In this document: positions 1 to 11,215 of the stretch, piece after piece
Layout of the letters: each line of letters starts with the position of its first letter
Numbering within the stretch: position 1 is the stretch's first letter
DNA from: Calliphora vicina
Taxonomy: Eukaryota > Arthropoda > Insecta > Diptera > Calliphoridae
Direction: 5' to 3'
NCBI RefSeq assembly: GCF_958450345.1
Contig: NC_088781.1
Coordinates: 48,719,357-48,783,356, forward strand
DNA: 64,000 bases
The notes under the pieces: generated by a model
Database searches by the model: none
Seen by the model: the letters and a program-made list of their open reading frames with translations, nothing else
Told to the model about the DNA's origin: nothing
Program-made: the position numbers and the translations under genes

Positions 1-950
1 TTCACCTAAATTGATTGTATTGTTTTTCGAGTAATAACAAATGTTGGTGAAGTGGATCTTCTGACCCCTTTACAACGAATCTGATATATTTTTTACAATG
101 CTATAACTATAATCATTAATCGATATAAAGAAAGTTTTGATTTTCTCTCACAATAATAAATAGCTTGCCGAAACAAGATTAGTTTGGAAGTTTTGACTCA
201 ATTTTCGATTTACAATATCGGCAGTTTGCAACACACAATATCTAATTATCAAGCGATTTCGGTTCCAAATGATTCTTCATTATATAGATATTGTTTGTTA
301 GCATTATCTCAGCATTAAACATTTTTAGTTAGCTGTTATCTACATTAGGGTTATAACATTTTGCAAATATTCAAAATAATTTAATAAGGCCTTGTCGAGT
401 ATGAATAATAATATACCTCATAAGGATATGAAAGGGTATTTTGAAGCACGAACAAGAAAGACACAATATATCAAATTACTAAAGGAAGGGAATGATGATG
501 GAATGGAATATTGCCGCAGATTGATTTCCTTAAGTTTTCAGATAATATATTTCTAACTCAATAGATTTCAGATAAAATCAAGATAAATCTTAATATCTTT
601 AATAAAAAAAAACTGTATGTTATTGCACAGATTTTTAAAAGAAATATAAGTAAACAAAATAAACTGCACTAAGCAAACTTTATAATGGCAGCATTTACCA
701 CTGAACAAACAGTTTAAATCCACTGCTTATGAAGCTTAATAAAAAATCTTGGTAGGAAATACACATTAACATAGTTGAACACGTAAATAAATATACACAC
801 AACTGTATGCTGGTGTTTAACTCTTAACACTTTAGCGTTTAGATGAAGTGTAAGTGCATTCAGTTTTAAATAATAATACAAAACAAAAAAAAGATATACA
901 AAAACACACATCATATGTTGGTGTATATGTGTAAGAATTTAAAGATATTA
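1..950. other. AT-rich intergenic DNA, no gene seen
   Basis: I see no conserved coding sequence, RNA gene or repeat with clear ends here. The short open frames are lysine, asparagine and phenylalanine rich and look like chance products of AT-rich DNA. Confidence 0.6.
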
Positions 951-1040
951 AGGTGGACCTTATATAAAACTTTTTGGATATTCGATGCACCCAAAGTCTA
1001 AATATCTTATTGTTCTCCTTAATCTAAAAACATTTTTAAT
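951..1040 (+). mobile_element. Relic end of a PIF/Harbinger-like element
   Basis: This stretch aligns by eye with the left end of the element at 32284-34157. Both have AAGG, a TGG(A/C)CCTTAT block, an A-rich run, a TTTTGGA block and then a GATGC/AATGC block. No matching right end was found nearby, so it is a truncated relic lying beside the mariner fragment. Confidence 0.45.
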
Positions 1041-1081
1041 AAAAGCTAGTGTGTGTTCCATCGGTTTCAATGTATGAGAGA

Positions 1082-1790
1082 TGGTTTCATTTGCAGTTTA
1101 AAAGTGGTGATTTTGACACGCCAGACAAATATCGCCCAGGATAGCAAAAATAATTGGAAGACCAAGAATTCTACTCATTAATTCATAAACATAGTTGTAA
1201 AACCCGATAATTCATTGGGAGCTACTCAAGCAGTAATTTCAAAAGCAGGGAAATTGGGTACTATTCGAACTGAATCCAAGAGACCTTGCATGTCCGAAAT
1301 GCTGCATGAACGCTATAAAATAAAATATTTTATGCACCGAATCATTACATGCGATAATAAATTGATCCATTACAATAACCCGAAGCAAAAGAGATCGTAT
1401 ATGAAACCCGGCCAACCAGCCAATCGACACCAAAGCCAAATATCCATGGCCCTAAGGTCATTCTCTGTGCATGATGGGAGCAAAAGGGTCCTATGTATTA
1501 TGAGTTACTGAAATCTGGCCAGACTACCACAAAAACCCTGCACCGAATGCAACTGATGAATTTGAAGCGAGCATTGGCCGAAAAATTCCCACAATATGCG
1601 GCCAGACATGACAACGCTCGACCATATGTTGCAATACCTATTAAAAGTATTTCAAATAAAGCAGGTGGAAAGTTTTGACTACTATTTGTATCGTTCGATA
1701 TAGAACGCTATCTCTGGGATACGTTCCTTTGTAACAGAGTATCCGATATTGGCTTGATTCGTTTGTCGAGAAATACTTATGTTGCCAAAA
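1082..1790 (+). pseudogene. Decayed mariner transposase (copy M1)
   Basis: Mariner transposases cut and paste DNA at TA sites; they have an N-terminal paired helix-turn-helix and a DDD catalytic core. Conserved pieces appear in order. FKSGDFDTPD (about 1097) belongs to the N-terminal region. EDQE, then GATQAVISKA (about 1217), belong to the second helix-turn-helix. FMHRIITCDNKLIHYNNPK (about 1330) holds the first catalytic aspartate. KPGQPANRHQSQ follows, then YYELLKSGQ-like residues, RHDNARPYV in place of the usual HDNA second catalytic motif, and a weak C-terminal region near 1745. Frames change several times and stop codons occur, so no full protein is possible. No terminal inverted repeats were confirmed. 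Confidence 0.85.
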
Positions 1791-1897
1791 AGATTTGAAA
1801 ATTTTATTATTGCATCTTAAAATTTAAATTTTCCAATAAAATCGGCAAGTATCGAATACTTCCTCAGTTTAGAAGTACTCACAAAATGATTGTTCTA

Positions 1898-2081
1898 GCA
1901 TAGAGAATAGACATAGCGCGGAAACTCTCCTGTCAAAGACCTAACTCAGTTGTCAAAAACCTAAGTGGGTTTTTGACAACTATGTGAAAACTAAAACAAC
2001 ATTCGTATCTGTAACTTTTTTGAGTAATTTTTTTGTTTGAGTTTTTTTCTAATTTCCGCTCTATGTATATTTTCTCTATGG
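1898..2081. mobile_element. Short inverted-repeat MITE, copy E1
   Basis: The ends are complementary: CATAGAGAATAGACATAG at the left and a right end ending CTCTATGG, with a GAGCGGAAAC-like block just inside each end. A second copy with the same ends and middle lies at 44856-45046. No coding capacity. The flanks do not give a clear target duplication in this copy. Confidence 0.7.
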
Positions 2082-2171
2082 TGTTAAAATTTTTCATTTC
2101 AAATATAAAAATTCAATTGAACAGAATGGAATAAGAAATATATAATTTCACATTTCGCGTTTTTTTAAATA

Positions 2172-2828
2172 TCTATATATGGGGCATTTCATGTCAAGTG
2201 AACCAACTTTTGAAATGGATGTCTTCCGATCGGGATGAAAGGTTAGTTCTATTGGATAGTAACACAATTTTCCAACAAGATCGGTCGAGAACTCTCAGAG
2301 TTAGAGGGGGTAAAAATTTGACATTTTGGCCTAGCAGGTGTTTTTTCTTATCCATTTATCTTATTACCTATTGTTCTTAGCAAAATGTGTCCCAAATAGT
2401 TTAGATAGCTATTTATGCAATCTTTCGAAAAAAAAAAATTAAAAAAATTTAATAAAATATTTTTGATTTTTTTTTTTAAATCAAAAATATTTTTGACTTT
2501 TTTTTTCAAAATGGGCCCTTTTTATTTTTTTTAAGAAAGCTTAGGTCTATTCCTAAGCGACCTATATGGTATATGGGAGCTTAGATAGCTCTTGCTTCAA
2601 TCTTTCGAAAAAAAATATTTAAAAAAATAAAAAAAATTTTAATATTTTTTTTCCGAAAGTAAAAACTTGTAAAGAAAAAAATTAAAAAATTTGGAAATTT
2701 TAATTTTTAATATATATATTACCTTCTTTTCAGTTCTCAATTTTCTTAATAAAAGACAGTTTTTTTGAGAAACTTTAAGAACTAACATTAGTAAATAGCT
2801 ACCGGGCGAAGCCAGGGCGGTCATCTAG
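2172..2828 (+). mobile_element. Candidate non-autonomous Helitron
   Basis: It begins with TC preceded by A and ends with CTAG followed by T, as expected for Helitron insertion between A and T. A GC-rich block able to form a short weak hairpin precedes the CTAG end. The interior is non-coding and holds two related blocks about 180 nt apart (near 2401 and 2580, sharing CAATCTTTCGAAAAAAA) and a long AT hairpin near 2455-2500. The assignment rests only on the ends. Confidence 0.5.
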
Positions 2829-3289
2829 TTTAATATAAAATAGAGAATTAATCGTCTGTTAAAGGACATTACAGCCATTGTTTGAGGAAGTAATAATTGG
2901 ATATTATTTACGAATTTATTTAATTTTTGTTTTTGAAAAGGTTTTGATTTCCTATATCAAAAATTCGTTGTTCCATTTGGAACAAATGATTCCAGTAGCC
3001 AAAATTATACATCGTGATTAGTGTTTATAAACCGGTTAACCGAAAAACCGTTTTTTAACACTCGGTTAACCGGTTTTTAAAATTTGGGACTAAAATTAAT
3101 AAATCTCATGTTTTTGTGCATTTTTTATATTCACTGTATACACATTATTGGTGTGATTTGAGACATAAACTGCTGATTTACAATACAGATCTCTTTAGAT
3201 TAATATTTGTCAAGAAATACAATAATTTTAAATAGTAGAGGATGACGACTTTACTGAAAAACTTTTTAAGAATAAATTGCACATAACAC

Positions 3290-4550
3290 AGTTCGACAAA
3301 TAGTTGTAAAATATTTTGTATTATCTTTATTTTATCCTGTAAGGATCAAAAGATGTCAAAAATATCCTTTAAAATGTTTATCCTTTAAGATTGCCAATAA
3401 ATTCATTTTAAAAAAATAGTGCGTTAAGGACCCAAATATTCTATACTAAATGTCAAACACAAAACAGTTTTATTAAGAAAAGTTCATATTTATAAACTAC
3501 ACCACCATAGTGGGGGAGGTATAATTGGTTGGGTCTGTTGTTTGCAACATACAAAAATATTGTCCCAACACGCATAAAGGATCACTTTCTGAGTCGACTA
3601 AGCGATGTCCGTCTGTCCGTCCATCCATATAAACCTTGTAATCAAACTACAGGTCGCAGGTTTGAAGATAATTCGACAAAATTTGGCACAAACCTTTATA
3701 TTACCCCATGGACAAAGGCTATTGAATTTGGTTAGAATCAGCCCATTATTTATCATAGCCCCCTTACAATTGGCCTATTTGAAAATAGTTAAGCTCTTAC
3801 AAATATCTTAATTATAAACATATTCAAACTAAATTCAGCACAATTAAGTTTTATGTAATCCGAACTCTCACGACCAAATTTCGTGATGATCGGTCAACAA
3901 TATTCCATAGCTCCCATATAAGCAACATTCTCGAAAAATGTCATTAATATACATAAATCTCTGAAATATATCAGTATCTAAACAAAATTCAACACAAATA
4001 TGTTTCATATATTCGCAATTCATCCCATCAAATTTTGTGACGATTGGTCCATAATTAGTCATAGCTCCCATATAAGGCCCACTACCGAAAATGTGTGAAT
4101 TCAAATAAGATCCAACACATATAAGTTTCATATCAAAAGAAAACTTTTTATAATAATATACCCGGTGTATGGTAGCATAAGGTCCGGCTTGCCTGACTAT
4201 ACCATTTTACTTGTTTATTAAAAAGTCTTCTTCGTTGCTTTTCACAACGGATTTTGATATATTTTTTTCGAATGAAATATTAAAATAAAATATAAAAAAT
4301 CAAATAATTCAAATTTAAAATATTTTTTAACACTTAAGTAGTTAAGATAGAAGGATGAAATTTTGGCATGTGGTATTCAATATTTGGATCTTTAATCCAC
4401 AATTTTTAAAAAAAAATTATTGGAAATCTAAAAGGATATTCAAAGATAAAAATTTGTAAGGACATTTTTGACATCTTTTGATCCTTACAGGATAAAACCA
4501 AAATAATACGAAATATTTTACAACTCTTCATGATCATTTGACACCAAACT
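3290..4550. repeat. Inverted repeat inside the hAT-like element
   Basis: Arms of roughly 110 bp at about 3290-3400 and 4440-4550 are reverse complements. Their core includes TTTTATCCTGTAAGGATC on the left and its complement on the right, followed by a TTTTGACATCTTTTGATCC-type block. The family A copy sits between the arms, so this may be an older foldback element that family A later entered. Confidence 0.6.
3490..4216 (-). mobile_element. Family A dispersed repeat, copy A1
   Basis: Family A copies share a start like ACAAGTAAGAAAGT, a region of repeated blocks containing CATAGCTCCCATATAAGG and CGATCGGTCCATAATTAG motifs, a CCGTCCGTCTG tract, and an end like CCACTATGGTGGTGTAGGG. This copy lies in reverse orientation and both ends can be seen. 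It is non-coding; open frames here are made of the repeated blocks. The transposon class is uncertain. The internal block pattern and hairpin-like ends resemble small Helitron-derived repeats of flies, but no diagnostic TC/CTRR ends were confirmed. Confidence 0.75.
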
Positions 4551-5459
4551 TGACATAGTAGGATAATCAGAATTATTTTAAAACATTTTTTTAAAAATGT
4601 ACTCCTCTTGAAGTCCTTTTAAAAGGAAACAGGATCACGAAATGAAAAACTCAAAACGCAGTCTTTCTCCATTTAATTTATTGTTTCAGACGTATATCAT
4701 CCGGTTCGTGTCTAATATTGATTGTAGACGGTGTAATGAGACTATTAAAAATTAAATTTCGTATAATTCTCGAAGTTAGGCTATATCTTATAATCATTCA
4801 TTATAAACTTAGTGATGGTTTTTCAAACGGTAAATTGAATTTGATGTCATTAGTGTGTTTTGTTCTTAAAATTTTATAGGAGAGACAAAAAAAGTTCTAA
4901 TATCCATGATTTGAAACATATTTGAAATCTGATAATGGAGTTTTATTAATTATTTGGTATGATTTACAATGACAAATAATTATAGCTAAGAAGAATTGTG
5001 TTCGCATCTTATAGGTCTTTTTTGGGACTTGTAACATTTTCTGTTTCATATGAGAAAGTCGAGGTGATAATAAAATTTAAAATTATTAAATATTTAATTA
5101 AAAAATTTATTTACATTTTGTGGTTGAAATTTAATAAACAAATCAATATTAAAACAAGTATTATATATTTAGTAACATATTTATATTCAATTCCATATGC
5201 AATTTTTACAAAATAAAATGGACTTAGCACTTTTGTATATTTATAGTTATTTAATATGTACCATTCCTGACTACTAAAAACTACAAATTTTAAAGCTGTG
5301 TATACTTTATTGGACATTTTATGTTTTCTACACATATATGACGGTTAAACGGTTTAACCGGTTTTTTCGATGTCGGTTAACCGAAAAACCAGATTTCTAA
5401 AAAAGGCCAATATTCGGTTAACCGACAAACCGGTTTTTTATAAACACTAGTCGTGATAC

Positions 5460-6838
5460 AATCAAGATAAGGCCAATATCCTCAAACTCCATGGTAATAA
5501 GTCAATTTAAAATGTATTATTCCAGTTTTTCAAATCGCACCTAAAGGATCCTCAAACGAAATCTCTGAAATAAAAACGTACAAATCCTAAATATTCAAAT
5601 TCTTCAATTCTAAGTGTCTGAGATGCGAGTTGTTAAGTTTTCCCTACTTAATTCGTCACGTCAAAAACTTAAGGTAGCCATAGTTATTATATATCAGTGG
5701 ATAGGGGATTTTGTCTACTTTATATAACTTTTGACAATTGAAAAATTCATGGAAAACTTTTTTGAAAAATATGACAAAAAATGTTTTTTATTGATGAATA
5801 TTTTTTAATGAAATTTTACAGTTATATAGATTTTTCTATTGAAAATGGACAATGAAAAACAAATTTTGAAATTTGTAATCAGGAATCCCGCAATTCCCAA
5901 AAATGTGTTGAAAAATCTCAAAAATGGGAGCGGGATTATCGGAATCCTTTTTTTCTTTGACATATGGCGAATTCCATATCATCGTACGTGACATTTATAC
6001 GCCTATAGAGTGGAATAGATTTTGCAAAAATAAGAGTATCTGAAAAATAATTTGGTCTTTATGTTCCATTCAGAGGGTACTATATTTTAAAATAATAAAA
6101 AGTTCTTTTGAAATATTGTTGTCCAAAATATTGAGCGAAATAAGGGTATATCGTACGTGACATAAAACGGAACTCATTTTGAGGTACATGTGGAAATATG
6201 CGAAAATATTCGAATAGTGAGAGGCGTTATGTTTTCTTCTAATATCTTACACTAAACGAAATAGTTTTCCTTTACAATCCGTCATATTTAAACAAAAAAA
6301 ATCTTTGGATGATTTTATAATAAATAAAATTTAATATCGTACGTGACATACCGTACGCGTCAGATTTTTCTCTTATAATAAAACAATATATATTCTGTAA
6401 ATATATGTATACAAAAACTAAAAAAAGTAATGGAAAATATATATTCGGTTTCAATAAACAATTTTACAATAGCAAAAAAAAATCAGAGTCAAATTCATTT
6501 CATACTACAAGCTAATTGGGAGCCTAGTTTTCGTCGCAATTTTATCCTAAAATATACCTAAAACATTAAAAAATTAAATATAATCAGTTTAAGCTATTAT
6601 TTTTGTCTTTAAAATGTTGTAATATGATCTAAATACTTTCACATAGTAATATTTTATTATTTTCTTCTATTCAAATCATCTTGAAAGAAAGTTTCAAGAG
6701 TTTTTGTGTTTTCAGTCGTGGTAGAGATTCTCGTGGAATTGCCCATATGTCATTGTTGCTGGTCCAAAAAAATTAAATATAGAAAATCGGGAAATGTTTG
6801 GTCCCTCTGTTACAAAAAACTGATGTAGAGTGTGTAAA
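5460..6838. repeat. AT-rich DNA with three ATCGTACGTGACAT repeats
   Basis: No gene is visible. The 14-mer ATCGTACGTGACAT occurs three times in the same orientation at 5981, 6150 and 6336, spacing 169 and 186 nt, followed at 6351 by the related CCGTACGCGTCA. Such a CG-containing motif is unlikely to recur by chance in this AT-rich DNA, so it is probably part of an unrecognised repeat. Confidence 0.6.
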
Positions 6839-6839
6839 A

Positions 6840-7022
6840 ATGTTGAAAATTTAATTTTCAAATGCGAATATCTTCTAAGTTATAAGAGATAATTGATAGT
6901 GTGGATTATAGTTACAGTTCTTCTTTGCGCATGTAAAAGTTCTTTCAAATCGAACTATGGATTTAGAATTTACAGATTTATTTCCCACTTTTTTTCTATA
7001 CTACTGTGCGGTGGTTTATTTC
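6840..7022 (+). repeat. Family D repeat fragment
   Basis: It ends in ACAGATTTATTTCCCACTTT followed by ACTACTGTGCGGTGG, which matches the ends of family D copies near 29285, 33395 and, inverted, 40971. Only one end is present. Confidence 0.45.
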
Positions 7023-8930
7023 CTTTAAATAAACTGGATACTTTTGACTACAAATAAAATTAGTTTAGTAGTTTATTTATTTAAATTTAAAACAACAGCA
7101 GAACTAGTCACTATGTGTTTTTATACAAATACACTTTTATAATTCACAATAATACACATATACTTAAATTACTTTTCATAATATACAAGACAGTTGATGT
7201 TAACTCTAACACCGCCTATGATAAACTAAACTTAACGACTGTAATCATTGCCAATATTTATACACAGAGCCATATTCCTTCCTGTAGCTTTATGAACGAG
7301 CTTAACAGACAAACTAGAATGTTCGATTTCTAGAGCTTTCAGAAGCTTCAATGTCAATGTTAGCAGCTTAAACATTTAGTGTTGCCATACTTACAAACAA
7401 TGCTAATAACTGTGTGCTATCAACATTGTTGATAAGTAAACATTTCTACTGATGGAAATGTTTATAAAAATGATGAATGGTGAAAGCAGCCGCTACAGAC
7501 CTTTAAATTGTCCGCCCCTGTTTGTTGTTTAAACTCCAAGTAGAAAATTTAATGTCGGCTTAAACTCCTCCGTAGTCGTGAGATATTTTATTAAAATCTG
7601 AATATCCCTTTATCATCCTAATACTTTATGGAACGTTTTCCTACAATACATAGAACAATTCTAGGAGTGGACGGTAAAAATTCGCAATAAAACTTTTTGG
7701 AGCAATCTAATGTATTTATTAACATACATGCAACACTGTTGCATTTATGTAAAAAAAAATTCTTGTGTATTCAAGTATATGTGTTTGTTTCTATGAGAAT
7801 ATTAAAACATATATAAACACACACATAAACACATGTGAAAATAGGGAGAAAAAACTGCTGTTGTTAATTTTTAACACTCAACACCTCACACACATACATT
7901 TAGATACTAATACCACAGCATTCAAAGTACTGAATACATATACATATGTATAAATGCTACCCAATAAACAATAATGTTTGATAAATAGAAAGCAACAATG
8001 CTTTAATTGCTAATGAAGTTCAAGAAAAATCTCTATATAAAATTGGAAACTCCATTTACAAAGTTGGTTATATTACTAGTTGCTAATATCATTAAACAAG
8101 CTTGACTTATGTAGCCTAATTTTAGATAAATTTACAAATTTTCATCGAACTGATCTACTTTTGAATAACAATCGAACAATCATCGTTCTCGCTGTTCCAT
8201 GCACAATTTTTTACTATTCAATATAATGACAACTAAATTCTAATAACTACTTTCTTCTTTCACTTCTCAAAATGTATCCTTAAATTGCCTTTCAACAACA
8301 TTTCTGCCTACTGGACCTCACTTCCTGCCAAACAATTCTCTTTCCTTCCACATATTTTTTCTGTTCAACATTTACAACATACTTTAGTTTGTTTATTTTA
8401 ATTGCAAGACGAACAAAAAACTAACAAACTTTAGAAAAACAGTAGTGAGAACAGGAAACTACACACTACTAAATGTTTATATGTAGGGAAATGTTGAAAA
8501 AAAAAGTAAATGGTAAAAGTGAAGAAAACTCCCAACATAAATAGACTTGTACTAAGGCAAACTCCACATAATCAACATAAAACTAAAAGGGTAAAATCTG
8601 TGATATAAATACATGAGTAGAAACGATTTTCATTTGGTTTTAAACATGATAAGCATTATGGATTTACAAAATTCTCAACACTTTTTAAAGCATAAGAGGG
8701 GACTAAGTATTAAAAAATTATTTAACTTATAAGGTTAAATGTTAAATAACCAAAATCGTATCAAATTTAATCTTAATTATCTATAAAATTACTTGAATAA
8801 TTACACATTGCAACATACAAAATGCATTCTCATTCTCGTGCTTATCGTGGCAAAAACTTGACAGTCCTCGGCAGAATTGTAGTTGTAGGAGAAAATAATA
8901 TAAAACAAACTAACCGGAGCGAACTAGTGA
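7023..8930. other. AT-rich intergenic DNA, no gene seen
   Basis: Only low-complexity open frames and short ACAC/ATAC-rich runs were found. No coding, RNA or element signature was recognised. Confidence 0.55.
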
Positions 8931-8950
8931 ACTACCAGAAAAAGATATCA

Positions 8951-9123
8951 ACCGCAAAAATAACGTAAGCGACATTTTTTAAAAATTGACTTTTTAATGA
9001 AAATCGATGGAAAACTTATGTGTTTATATATACGGAGATATAGCAATTTCAATTATATCTTAAGCGACATTCACCTTTTTGCTTTACCGCAAAAATAACG
9101 TAAGCGACATAAAAGCAAAAAGG
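8951..9123. repeat. Repeated AACGTAAGCGACAT motif with a 12-bp stem
   Basis: ACCGCAAAAATAACGTAAGC followed by GACAT occurs at 8951 and again at 9086, 135 nt apart, with a half copy (TTAAGCGACAT) at 9060. The second copy sits in the loop of a perfect 12-bp inverted repeat, CCTTTTTGCTTT at 9074-9085 and AAAGCAAAAAGG at 9112-9123. A related run (GGTAAAAATAACGTAAGC) occurs at 11847. No function is known to me. Confidence 0.6.
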
Positions 9124-9187
9124 GGCAGTAAACGAAAGTGAGAGTAGCCGAAGAACTAGAGAGAAAATCAAAAGAAATTGAAATAAA

Positions 9188-10108
9188 ACAAGTAAGAGTG
9201 CTATATTCGGCTATGCCGAATCTTATATACCCTTCACCTTTGTTGTGGATGCATTATTATTTTTTATAATTAGTATATATGTATGTACATTGCCCACTTT
9301 CAGCGTACAGCATCCTAAATTTATCAAGAACACAAAAAACAACAACAACGCCAAACGAAACAAAATACCAAAAGAAAAAACAAAAACAAAATACGCAAGG
9401 CAATGAAACCAACACACATCCAAACATACGTTTAATTGTATAAAAAACAACAACAACGCCAAAAGAAACAAAACACAAAAGAAAAACAAAATACGCTAAG
9501 CATGCACATCCAAACATACGATTTGTTGCTTTTTTGTCAAAAAAACCAACACACAACCAAACAAACGTTTAGTTGTATAAAAAACAACAACAACGCCAAA
9601 AGAAACAAAACACAAAAAAAAACAAAATACGCAAAGCATGCACATCCAAGCATACGTTTTGTTGCTTTTTTGTCAACAAAACCAACACACAACCAAACAA
9701 ACGTTTAGTTGTATAAAAAACAACAACAACGCCAAAAGAAACAAAACACAAAAAAAAAACAAAATAAAGCATGCACATCCAAAAACATACGTTTTGTTGC
9801 TTTTTTGTCAAAGCAATACATTGTGATTTTTGATGAAATTTTCAGAGGTTGTCTCGGATTTTTGCTCATATCTCCGTTATTTATGGACGATCAGCAAAAT
9901 GATTTTAAATAGCAAAATTCTCGAAAGTATATCTGACAGAATTGTTGAAGATTTGGATCCCGGAGATATCTGGGGCCTTCAGAAAATTGATTTCAACAGA
10001 CAGACAGACGGACATGGCTTAATCGACTCCGCTATCTATAAGGGTAGAAATTACAAACGGAATGACAAACTTATATATACCCTTCTCACGAAGGTGAAGG
10101 GTATAAAA
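9188..10108 (+). mobile_element. Family B dispersed repeat with internal minisatellite
   Basis: It starts ACAAGTAAGAGTGC, then has a small hairpin (ATTCGGCTATGCCGAAT) and TATACCCTTCACCTT. It ends with the complement, AAGGTGAAGGGTATA. The start and end match the layout of family A, and both carry a CAGACGGAC-type tract near the 3' side, so A and B are probably relatives. The interior is taken up by a tandem array. No transposase is present. Confidence 0.65.
9330..9815 (+). repeat. Minisatellite, period about 137 bp
   Basis: About 3.5 units, each with AACAACAACAACGCCAAA, a CAAAACACAAA run, GCATGCACATCCAA and GTTTTGTTGCTTTTTTGTCA. Successive AACAACAACGCC starts lie near 9340, 9448, 9586 and 9722; the last two full steps are about 137 nt. 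It produces repetitive open frames on both strands (KKQQQRQKKQNTK-like on the plus strand), which are artefacts of the array. Confidence 0.85.
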
Positions 10109-10249
10109 AGATAGATGTACTAAATGTGATCAAAGAAAAAATTTAACTTTAAGAATTTTTTTGAAGGAACAAAAACAAAGGAGGGAAAATGTTTTGTTTT
10201 TATGTGCTAGTTTCGACCTTCAAAAAGTTTTGAATATGCCTTATAGTAA

Positions 10250-10939
10250 AACAAGTAAGAAAGTACTTGTGTTACTAAGAAAAAGATCAAAATAATTTTT
10301 CTTTTAAAATTTCAATAATTTATATTTTTGAGTGATTTTCGAAATGGGCCTTATATGGGAGTTATGTCCAATTATGAACCGATCACCATGAAATTAGGTC
10401 GTGAGATTTATGTTTACATGAATTTTATGTGTATACCAACATTTTTAAGAGATTTATGCACGTTAAAGTGATTTTTGGAAGCGGGTCTTATATGGGAGCT
10501 ATAACTTATGGGCCGATCACAATAACATTTTGTGACATAAAGTCCGTGTATATAAGACTTATTTGAAGCAAAATTTTGGGATATATCCATATAAATTAAA
10601 CATTTATGGCCGATAAAGTGCAATTTCGGTAGGACATTTGTATGAGGGCTAGGTGAAATAATGGACCGATTTCAGCCAGTTTCAATAGGCTCCGTCCTTT
10701 TCCCGAAAAAATTATATGTACAAAATTGGGACCTGTACTCTGCGCACAAGCTTTACATGGACAGCCAGCCAGACGGGCGGACGGACGGACATCGTTTAAT
10801 AGTCTCAGGAAGTGATTCTGAGTCGATCGGTATACTATCGGTATGTTTTAAGGTGGGTGCTAGACTAATATTTTTGGGCGTTACAAACATCTGCACAAAC
10901 GCATAATACCCTCCCCACTATGGTGGTGTAGGGTATAAA
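10250..10939 (+). mobile_element. Family A dispersed repeat, copy A2
   Basis: This is a near full-length copy. It starts ACAAGTAAGAAAGTACTTG, has two repeated blocks with TATATGGGAGCTAT, then GACGGGCGGACGGACGGACA at about 10772, and ends CCACTATGGTGGTGTAGGG. Open frames here on both strands are repeat-derived. Confidence 0.75.
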
Positions 10940-11215
10940 TATTACACTGTTTTATTCAAGAAAATACTAAGTATTAGAATTTAAGTGTTTATGGATTGTG
11001 TTTTTTATGGGGTGAAAAAGACGGCAAACGATGTTGTAATGAAATTTGTACTGCAATGTACAAATATCGATTTAAGATTGTATTGCGATAGTTGTGCCTG
11101 CAAAATCATAATAAAGCCATGTTAATCATGATAGCTTATTTTATTATATCATCCAAATTCATTAAATCTATTAAAATTACTTACTTACTACCAAGTCTTA
11201 CCATTCTATTCACAG

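Larger units (their letters stand above)
3011..5457. mobile_element. hAT-like DNA transposon, non-autonomous, 2.4 kb
   Basis: The element runs 3019-5449. Its ends are inverted: TAGTGTTTATAAACCGGTT on the left, and the right end gives TAGTGTTTATAAAAAACCGG on the other strand. Each end continues with several copies of the GGTTAACCG palindrome. The flanks ATCGTGAT (3011-3018) and GTCGTGAT (5450-5457) match at 7 of 8 bases, which fits the 8-bp duplications of hAT elements. No transposase is recognisable inside. The interior holds an inverted repeat (arms near 3290-3400 and 4440-4550) and a copy of repeat family A. Superfamily is inferred from ends and target size only. Confidence 0.7.

Noticed and set aside
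3529..4131. Open frames on both strands (68, 68 and 87 codons)
   Set aside because: They fall within family A and the same peptides recur in other copies, so they reflect the repeat.
9223..9826. Several long open frames on both strands with KKQQQRQKKQNTK-like or FVFFLCFVSFGVVVVF-like sequence
   Set aside because: They are translations of the 137-bp minisatellite in different frames, repeating with the array.
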